A stretch of DNA of 64,000 bases from Ornithinimicrobium sp. CNJ-824 (GTDB lineage Bacteria > Actinomycetota > Actinomycetes > Actinomycetales > Dermatophilaceae), in the NCBI RefSeq assembly GCF_001942405.1, contig NZ_MKKA01000022.1:162271-226270 (forward strand). The letters are read 5' to 3'. The notes under the pieces are model-generated. The model saw only the letters and a list, made by a program, of their open reading frames with translations. It made no database searches and had not been told where the DNA came from. Of the stretch, positions 57,922 to 64,000 are shown one piece after another. Both the position numbers and the translations under genes were made by a program. Within the stretch, counting starts at the first letter, position 1. Every line of letters starts with the position of its first letter.

Positions 57922-59117
57922 CGGGTGGCCTCCTGCTCACGGAACTGCTTGACCTGGTAGATCAGGATCGGGATGACGGCGATCAGGAGGATGACCACGA
58001 TCGCCGTGGCCCGTCCGGCCTGGCCGCGGGCGAACAGCTCGTTGAAGAACATGTTCGCGATGACGTCGGTGTTGTTGCGACCGTTGGTCAGCACGTAGAC
58101 GATGTCGAAGACCTTCATCACCAGGATCAGGACGGTGATGAACACCGTGATGATGGTGGCGCGGATCTGCGGGATGACGACCTTCCAGAAGATCTGCCAC
58201 TCGCTGGCCCCGTCGATCCGGGCGGCCTCGATGGTGTCCTCGGGGACACCCTTGATGGCCGACGACAGCAGCACCATGGCGAACCCGGTCTGCAGCCAGA
58301 TGAGGATGACCATGAGCAGCAGGCTGTTGAGCCGCCCGGTCTCGATCGCCAGCCAGTTCTGCGGCTGGCCGCCGAACTGCTGGACGATCGCGTTGAGCAC
58401 ACCGGTCTGCGGACGGCCCGGCGCCTGGTAGGCGTAGACGGTCGTCAGCCAGATCGCCGAGGCCGCCACGAAGCTGATCGCCATCGGCAGGAAGATGAAG
58501 CTCTTGGCCCACTTCTCGCTGCTGGCCGACAGCTTGTCGGCCAGGACTGCCACGACGACCCCGAGGGCCACCGTGATCGCCGGGACGATCGCGATCCACA
58601 GCACGTTGTTGAGGATCGCCGACCAGAACGCGCTGCTGCTGAACAGCTCGGTGTAGTTGGCCCACGGCGGCTCGCGGTACTCGGTGCTGTCCCTGTTGGC
58701 GAACGAGTAGTGGATCGTCTGGATCGTCGGGTAGAGCAGCATCAGGCCGATGAGGCTGAAGCCCGGCAGCAGGAACGCGTAGGGGATGAGCCCGTGCTCC
58801 AGCCGGCGGGGCAGCGCCTCGATGGCCACGTTGATGAACCAGAACAGGATGGCGGCACCGCCGACGCCGGCGACGAGGCCGAGGGCACCCATGAGCAGCT
58901 TGCTGTCGAAGAACCAGCCCGGGTAGTAGGCGAACGCCAGGAACAGGTTGAACATCAACCACAACGTCAGCGCGATGCCCACGACGCCGATGAGCAGCCT
59001 GACCGGCTGCAGACCGTAGTCGTCCGGCACCGACGCCTGCGGCGAGACGTCGTCGACCCGGGGGTCGTCCTGGGGGACGTCCTGACCCACGGGTGGCGTG
59101 GAGTGGGAGGAGGTCAT
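57918..59117 (-). CDS. carbohydrate ABC transporter permease (MalF type)
   Basis: The 399-residue protein has an acidic leader and two extra N-terminal TM helices (about 42-105), then the six-helix transporter core starting LIPYAFLLPGFSLIGLMLLYPTI. The EAA loop is TIEAARIDGASEWQIFWKVVIPQI. It pairs with the MalG-type subunit. It follows the solute-binding protein gene after 4 nt, so the set is one operon. Confidence 0.93.
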   Translation of the reverse strand: MTSSHSTPPVGQDVPQDDPRVDDVSPQASVPDDYGLQPVRLLIGVVGIALTLWLMFNLFLAFAYYPGWFFDSKLLMGALGLVAGVGGAAILFWFINVAIEALPRRLEHGLIPYAFLLPGFSLIGLMLLYPTIQTIHYSFANRDSTEYREPPWANYTELFSSSAFWSAILNNVLWIAIVPAITVALGVVVAVLADKLSASSEKWAKSFIFLPMAISFVAASAIWLTTVYAYQAPGRPQTGVLNAIVQQFGGQPQNWLAIETGRLNSLLLMVILIWLQTGFAMVLLSSAIKGVPEDTIEAARIDGASEWQIFWKVVIPQIRATIITVFITVLILVMKVFDIVYVLTNGRNNTDVIANMFFNELFARGQAGRATAIVVILLIAVIPILIYQVKQFREQEATR

Positions 59118-59121
59118 GGTC

Positions 59122-60501
59122 TCACTCGTCCTCGGACCCGCCGGCGACCTGCTTCTGGTCCTCCGGCCAGGCCTCCCACATCTCCGCGGTGACCACCTCG
59201 GCCGTCTTGGTGCCGTCCTGGAACTCGACCATGGCCTTCCAGAAGGCGTCGGAGCCGACCTCCTTGGGCATGACGTCGGAGCCGTCGTAGCGGAAGACGT
59301 CCGCGGTGTAGGCCATCTCGGCGATCTGCCGGGTGGTCTCGTCCGGGTAGAGGCTGGTGTCGAAGGAGGTGTGCGGCGAGAGCCAGCCACCGCCCTGGGC
59401 CCACGGTCCGCCGAACTGGTCGGAGGTGAGGAACTCCATGAGGGCCACGGTGTCGTCGTCGTAGCTGAACGCCGCGGCGAGGTCGCCACCGCCCAGGATG
59501 GGCTGGCCGTCGTAGCCGTCCTCGGCCGGCGGGAAGACGAAGATGCCGACCTCCTCGTCGAGGTTCTCCTGCACGTCCTCGGGGAAGAAGCCGGTGGCGA
59601 AGTTGCCCTGGCGCATGAGGTAGCAGTCGGGGTCGTCCTGGAACGCCGGGGCCATGGCGTCGGCGAACGGGGTCGAGACGATGCCGGTCGTGCCGCCCAG
59701 GACGTTGCCCTCCTCGTTGGACAGCTCGCCGTAGGCCTCGAAGGCCTCGACCACACGCGGGTCGTCGAAGGCCATCCGGCCGTAGATCCAGTCGTCGTAG
59801 ACGTCCGGGCCGTGCAGTCGGAGCATGTACTCCTCGATCCAGTCGGTGCCGACCCAGCCGGTCGCCTGGGCCGACTCCCAGCCGATGCACCACGGCGCGG
59901 CGTCGGTGTCGGCCTTGATCTGCTCGGCGATCTCGTCGAGCTCCTCGAGGCTGGCCGGCTCGGTGCTCCAGCCGCCCTCCTCGTAGGCCTTCTTGGGGTA
60001 CCAGACGATGGACTTCACCGCCATCCGCATGGGGGCGGCGTAGACCCGTCCCTGGTGGCGCGCGGAGTCGAGGAAGCCCGGGACGAGCGTCGCGTCGAGA
60101 GCGTCGTAGTCGAGCATCTGGTCGATCGGGACGACGTTGCCGTCGGCCGCCATCTGCATGACGCCGCCGGGCTGGGGGAACAGGCCGATGTCCGGCGCGT
60201 CGCCGGAGTTGACCCGCAGCAGCACCGTCGTGGTGAAGTCCTGGTCGGAGGTGTACTGGACGTCGATGCCCGACTCCTCCTCGAACTCGCTCAGCGACTC
60301 GAGGAACAGCTCCTCCTCGCCGCCGCCGAACGCACCCAGCACGGTGACCACACCGTCGCCGGGGTCCGGGGAGGCCTGTCCGCCGAAACCGCCGCCACCA
60401 CCGGCGTCGCCCTCAGGGTTCTGCAGGCACCCGGTCAGGGTCAGGGCACCCGTCACGGCCAGCGCCGTGACCGTGCCGCGTCGTGCGCGTGAACTCGCCA
60501 C
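59122..60501 (-). CDS. extracellular sugar-binding lipoprotein
   Basis: The 459-residue protein has a lipoprotein signal with lipobox LTGC (Cys near 24), a Gly-rich linker, and a type I/family 1 solute-binding fold: VVTVLGAFGGGEEELFLESL, the segment FTTTVLLRVNSGDAPDIGLFPQPG, and YAAPM. Many Trp and acidic residues line the expected sugar cleft. It delivers a sugar to the two permeases downstream. I start it at the GTG at 60501 because AAGGAG precedes it at the right distance and the signal peptide then has normal length; a longer frame runs to 60567. Confidence 0.9.
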   Translation of the reverse strand: MASSRARRGTVTALAVTGALTLTGCLQNPEGDAGGGGGFGGQASPDPGDGVVTVLGAFGGGEEELFLESLSEFEEESGIDVQYTSDQDFTTTVLLRVNSGDAPDIGLFPQPGGVMQMAADGNVVPIDQMLDYDALDATLVPGFLDSARHQGRVYAAPMRMAVKSIVWYPKKAYEEGGWSTEPASLEELDEIAEQIKADTDAAPWCIGWESAQATGWVGTDWIEEYMLRLHGPDVYDDWIYGRMAFDDPRVVEAFEAYGELSNEEGNVLGGTTGIVSTPFADAMAPAFQDDPDCYLMRQGNFATGFFPEDVQENLDEEVGIFVFPPAEDGYDGQPILGGGDLAAAFSYDDDTVALMEFLTSDQFGGPWAQGGGWLSPHTSFDTSLYPDETTRQIAEMAYTADVFRYDGSDVMPKEVGSDAFWKAMVEFQDGTKTAEVVTAEMWEAWPEDQKQVAGGSEDE

Positions 60502-60578
60502 CTTTGGCTCCTTCCTCACGGTGCCGACCGTCGCGACCGCAGGACCGGAGCGCGCATCGGCCGACACGAGATGTCTCG

Positions 60579-60633
60579 ACCCTACTCAGTGGGCAGGTTC
60601 ACGTCGCGGGAACCAGGTCACGCTTTGGTCACG
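60579..60633 (-). promoter_or_regulatory. promoter region of the sugar operon with direct repeats
   Basis: Minus-strand TAGGGT (60579-60584) is a candidate -10 giving a leader of about 70 nt. Upstream, two CGTGACC heptamers lie 11 bp apart (60616-60633) and a related CGTGAACC occurs nearer the promoter. Repeats one helical turn apart next to a promoter suggest a regulator site. No regulator gene is in the cluster. Confidence 0.35.
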
Positions 60634-60698
60634 GTCCCGTCGTCCGTCTCCTCCCTCCGGTCGCTGGCCCTCCCCCGCCCCCCGCCTGGCGTTCCGTC

Positions 60699-61407
60699 TC
60701 ACGCCGGCTCCACGCCCCGCACGGCCTCGAACCGCACGCGCAGCCGCACGCCCGGCGCCTGGACCGTGTAGCAGGTGCGCCCGCGGGAGAGGACCCGCGC
60801 GGGCGACGCCGTGGTAGCGGCCTGGGGCGGTGATCCGCACCAGCTCACCGGGCCGGAGCGTGCCGGGCGGCCGACCGTCGGAACCGGCGGCGGCCGACGG
60901 GTCCCGCAGCTGCCGCCAGCCCTGGGCGACCTGGGGGCCGAGCTGCTCCGGCGGGACCGGCCGGCCGTCCAGGCTCCAGCGCAGCGCCCGGTCCCGGTCC
61001 GGGACGCCCCGGCAACGGGCGCACAGCAGCAGCCGCTCCGGGCGGCGGTGCCGGTGCACGACGTGGCCGGCCGCGCACCGGCCCTGCCACCTCCCGGGCA
61101 CGACGGGCTGGTCCACCGAGTAGCACCGCTCCCCCGTCGCCCCGATCGACCGGGCGGTGCGTCGCCACACCGCGTCGTGCCCGTGCCGGGGACCGACGAG
61201 GGCATGGGCCACCTCGTGCAGCACCGTCTCGCGCACCTCCGCCGCGTCCTGGGCGGCCGTGATCGCCCGGCTCAGCGTGATCCTCCGGTCGCGGAAGTGG
61301 CACGCACCCGCCCGCACGCGTGCCCTGTCGAAGGCGAACGTCCACCCGTCCAGCCCGTGCTCGTCCATCGTCTCGCGCGCCATCCGCGCCGCCCTCCCCA
61401 GGTCCAT
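60699..61407 (-). CDS. SprT-like zinc metallopeptidase-family protein (frameshifted as read)
   Basis: Two frames join near 60795, where a CCC run looks one base too long, to give 235 residues. The SprT-like domain has the zinc motif HEVAH at 64-68 (VLHEVAHAL), with HGHDAVWRRTARSIGA after it. A zinc-ribbon-like CAAGH.....CARC region follows. The C-terminal domain (about 165-235, LVRITAPGRYHGVARA then TCYTVQAPGVRLRVRFEAVRGV) resembles a small beta-barrel. SprT relatives act on DNA-protein crosslinks or stress; the role here is unknown. The ATG at 61407 has TAGCAT 7 nt upstream (leaderless). Confidence 0.75.
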
Positions 61408-61492
61408 GGCCGCGATGCTAGCCAGGACCACCGACGGACCCCCACCCGTGCGGAGTCGTGCGCGGAACCCCGCCCGGCCGGGCCCCGGCGAG

Positions 61493-61498
61493 TATGGT
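61493..61498 (+). promoter_or_regulatory. TATGGT -10 element, leaderless DUF6394/channel operon
   Basis: TATGGT ends 7 nt before the GTG at 61506. No Shine-Dalgarno sequence is present, so the DUF6394-channel message is probably leaderless. Confidence 0.45.
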
Positions 61499-61505
61499 CG
61501 GGGTC

Positions 61506-61892
61506 GTGAATCGGGAAAAGGTCGTCTTCGGCTTCTTCGTGCTGCTGGCCGCGACGCTGAACTTCGGGTACGTGGTCGGTGACATCGACAACCCGAGGCT
61601 GCACAACGTCTACGAGCTCTACGCCGCCGTCGCCGTCAACATCATCGCCACCATCCTCAAGTTCGGCGACCGGACCCAGATCGGCGCGGTCCAGCTGGCG
61701 ACCAGCCTGGTGGCCAGCATCCAGCTGATCATCGCCGCCCTCGTGTGGATCTGGGGCTCGCACGTCGACGCCGGCGGGCTGACCGGCGAGCACATGGCCA
61801 GCGTCGTCTCGATCGCCGCCGGGGCGCTGCTGGCCAACTTCGTCTCGGTCATCCTGCTGATCATGGAGACCGTCTCCTACCGGCGCCGCTGA
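61506..61892 (+). CDS. DUF6394 family membrane protein
   Basis: The 128-residue protein starts NREKVVFGFFVLLAATLNFGYVVGDIDNP and has three to four TM helices. VAVNIIATILKFGDRTQIGAVQLATSL is the family's conserved cytosolic loop region. Function is unknown. Its location 33 nt before an RCK-domain ion channel gene on the same strand suggests it is a partner or accessory subunit of that channel (inference). Confidence 0.85.
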   Translation: MNREKVVFGFFVLLAATLNFGYVVGDIDNPRLHNVYELYAAVAVNIIATILKFGDRTQIGAVQLATSLVASIQLIIAALVWIWGSHVDAGGLTGEHMASVVSIAAGALLANFVSVILLIMETVSYRRR

Positions 61893-61925
61893 CGCGCCCG
61901 CCGCCCCGGCTGCACCGCATACCCC

Positions 61926-63700
61926 ATGGCCAACCTCCTCCAGCTCCTCCGAGGCGGCACCCTCGCCCGCGCCCGGCCCGACAGCCTGCGCCGGGTCCGG
62001 GTGGACGTGCCCGCCGAGCCGCCGGGCACCGACGCGGTCTTCCTCATCCTGCGCCGCGTGCGGACCCCCCTCGTCGTCCTCGTCTCGGTCTTCGCGGTGA
62101 TGACCTTCGGGCTGTCCTTCATGCCGGGGACCGAGGAGAACCCCGACCGGCTCTCGGTCTTCGACTCCTTCTACGTCATCAGCTACACCGGCCTGACGAT
62201 CGGCTACGGCGAGGTCCCGCACGCGTTCAGCTACCCGCAACGCATCTGGGTCACGCTGACGATCTACGCCAGCGTCGTGGCCTGGTCCTACTCCATCGGC
62301 GCCCTGCTGTCCCTGGCCCAGGAGCAGACCTTCCGCCGGGCGCTGGCCCTCAACCGGTTCACCCGCAAGGTGCGGGCCATCCAGGAACCCTTCGTCCTCG
62401 TCGTGGGCTACGGGCAGGCCGGCGAGGCCGTGTGCCGGGCCCTGGAGGACCAGGGCCGCAACTTCGTCGTCCTCGACAGCGACCCCGAACGCATCGAGCA
62501 CCTCGCCCTCGACAACTACACCACCGACGTGCCGGCGATGGCCGCCAGCGGGCGCGACCCACGCATCCTGGGCATGGCCGGGCTGGGCCACCCGAACTGC
62601 GAGGCGGTGCTGGCCCTCACCGACAACGACGAGACCAACCTCTCGGTCGTCATGACCGTCAACCTGCTCCGGCCCGAGCTCATGGTCATCGCCCGGTGCA
62701 GCGACCGCGAGCACGCCCAGCAGATGCACGACTTCGCCGCCGACGTGGTCATCAACCCCTTCGACCGCTACGGCGCCTACCTGGTGATGGCGCTGCGCCG
62801 ACCCTCCGGCTTCCGCCTGGCCTCCTGGCTGATGAGCCCGCGCGGCTCGGAGCTGCCGCACAAGCTGGAGCACCTCACCGACGGCCACTGGGTGGTCTCG
62901 GCCGACGGGACCTTCGGCTTCGAGGTCACCCGCGACCTGGAGAGCGCCGGCCTGGACGTCGTCCTCGTCGACCCCGCCGACGGGCGGCCCGACGTCAGCG
63001 ACGCGGTCGGCTTCATCGCCGGCGCCGAGTCGGACATCGTCAACATGGCGATGGCCGCGCACGCCCGGATCGAGAACGACAACCTCTTCATCGCCGTCCG
63101 GCAGAACTCGGCTGTCAACCACGCCCCGCTGCGGGCCTTCGACGCCGACTCGGTCTTCGTGCCCACCGAGCTGCTCGCCCGGGAGGCGGTCGCGCGGATC
63201 ACCTCGCCCAACTACTGGAGCTTCATCGACCACGTCCTGCACGAGGACGACGACTGGGACGCCAGGTGATGGACGAGATCGTGGCCGTCGTCGGCGACGC
63301 CACCCCGGTCAGCACCCGGGTCGAGATCGACCAGCGGTCGGCCCCGGCCGCCGTCCGCTGGATGCGCACCCAGGAGCTGACCCTCGGCGACCTGCTCCGC
63401 GACCCCGACGACCGCACGGTCCGGCTGGCGGTCTATCCCGCAGTGCTGGTCCGCGAGGGCCGGCGGATGTTCACCCCCGACCTCGACAAGCCGCTGGCCG
63501 AGGGCGACACGCTCCTGCTGCTGGGCAAGGAGCAGGACCTGGCGCTGGTGCGCTCCACCGTCTTCCACGACGCGGCGGTCGAGTACGTCGCCACCGGACG
63601 CGAGGTGCCCACGGCCTGGGTGTTCCGGGTCTGGCAGAAGCGGGTCGCCCGCCGGGCGCAGAAGCGTCCACCGGGCGGTCGGGGGTCGGTCGCCGCCTGA
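61926..63700 (+). CDS. ion channel with TrkA-N/RCK domains (CASTOR/POLLUX or Kch-like; frameshifted as read)
   Basis: Residues 40-140 contain two TM helices around a pore loop, TGLTIGYGEVP, a variant of the TVGYGD potassium filter. A Rossmann-type RCK/TrkA-N domain follows (VLVVGYGQAGEAVCRALEDQG near 157-177, LALTDNDETNLSVVMT, INPFDRYGAYLVMALRRP), then a second nucleotide-domain-like part. The frame stops at 63269, but a frame opening at the same spot continues for 143 residues with an RCK_C-like LAEGDTLLLLGKEQDL. A missing C near 63263 would join them into about 591 residues; otherwise they are two genes overlapping as TGATG. Confidence 0.75.
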
Positions 63701-63778
63701 AGCCTGTCGGACCCTGGCGTCCGACCCGTCGGAGGAGGACACTGGAGGTGAGGGCACCGTCGCCCTCGGAGGTGCACC

Positions 63779-64000
63779 ATGACCGGCTCCGCCCGCTCCC
63801 GCCGTCGACCCCGCCGGCACGTCCGTGCGTTCCTCCCCCTGCTGCTGGCCGGCGCGCTGGTCGGGCCGCTCGCCGCCTGGCGGGGCGACGACCGCCGGCG
63901 ACGCGACGCCCACGACGCCCCCACCGGCACCCCCACCGCGGCGCCCGCTCCCAGCACGGACGACCCCACCACCACCCCCTCCCCCTCGGAGTCCCGGTCC
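63779..64000 (+). CDS. secreted or anchored protein, 3' truncated by window end
   Basis: An ATG after GGAGGTGCACC opens a frame to the window edge (74 codons). It has a basic N-terminus (SARSRRRPRRHVR), a hydrophobic segment FLPLLLAGALVGPLAA and then a Thr/Pro/Asp-rich stretch, the usual look of a signal peptide or lipoprotein followed by a linker. A Trp sits where a lipobox Cys would be expected after LAA, and given the frequent indels here the exact sequence is uncertain. The function cannot be assigned from this piece. Confidence 0.6.
   Translation, partial: MTGSARSRRRPRRHVRAFLPLLLAGALVGPLAAWRGDDRRRRDAHDAPTGTPTAAPAPSTDDPTTTPSPSESRS

Noticed and set aside
63269..63700. Separate small RCK_C gene after the ion channel
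   Set aside because: Possible (TGATG overlap), but the shift equals the one-base deletion seen at 15 other sites and the joined protein reads smoothly, so a single frameshifted gene is preferred.

Overview
The window is very GC-rich (about 73-75% by eye). It has nearly saturated G/C third codon positions, many GTG starts, and 4-nt ATGA/GTGA gene overlaps. The gene families present (fused CydDC, PaaK/PaaN/PaaH/PaaI, DUF5926, DUF6394, MSMEG_6728-type protein, DivIVA-domain protein, CsoR-CopZ-CopA) point to a high-GC actinobacterium, probably Micrococcales near Ornithinimicrobium/Serinicoccus; this placement is inference. I see no tRNA, rRNA, CRISPR array, insertion sequence or prophage. It reads as an ordinary chromosomal segment.

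Layout. 1-3.5 kb: end of a purine nucleoside phosphorylase, an alpha/beta hydrolase, a VWA protein and a small ORF behind it. 3.5-11.3 kb: a NUDIX protein and a phenylacetate-type block (paaN, paaI, paaH, paaK) with two unrelated passengers. 11.3-19.8 kb: a four-gene FtsX/MacB-like ABC exporter operon with a small DivIVA-repeat protein. 19.8-28.4 kb: galE, a BlaI/M56 sensor pair, and cytochrome bd genes cydA-cydB-cydDC. 28.4-31.6 kb: a coiled-coil membrane protein, purB, a barstar/secreted guanyl-RNase pair and an F420/FMN-binding protein. 31.6-34.6 kb: copper block csoR-copZ-copA. 34.7-41.6 kb (minus): VOC protein, SpoU methylase, HAD phosphatase, Na-type ABC exporter and a two-component system. 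41.7-50.3 kb: GNAT, serS, lipid kinase, a large phosphatase-like membrane protein, paired SMR pumps, a GT2 enzyme and DUF5926. 50.3-54.9 kb: 3-hydroxyisobutyryl-CoA hydrolase-like protein, a MurE-type ligase, a surface protein with an adjacent sortase, and a tiny Cys-rich protein under a CsoR-type operator. 55-60.5 kb (minus): an amylosucrase-like GH13 enzyme with a sugar ABC importer. 60.7-64 kb: SprT-like protein, DUF6394, an RCK ion channel and the start of a secreted protein.

Three window-wide patterns matter. (1) Eighteen sites in seventeen genes are out of frame by one G or C inside short G/C runs. The joined products have normal family lengths, so most look like sequence errors rather than pseudogenes. 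(2) Many genes have a TANNNT hexamer 6-8 nt before an ATG/GTG, which is the signature of leaderless transcripts. (3) The octamer GGTATGCC/GGCATACC recurs on both strands, is concentrated in short intergenic spacers, and inside genes forces rare codons.

Most promising for novelty: the CsoR-operator-controlled 55-aa Cys-rich protein, the GGTATGCC motif, the palindrome over the cydA promoter beside a BlaI/M56 pair, the barstar/RNase pair, and a sortase with no arginine after its catalytic cysteine.
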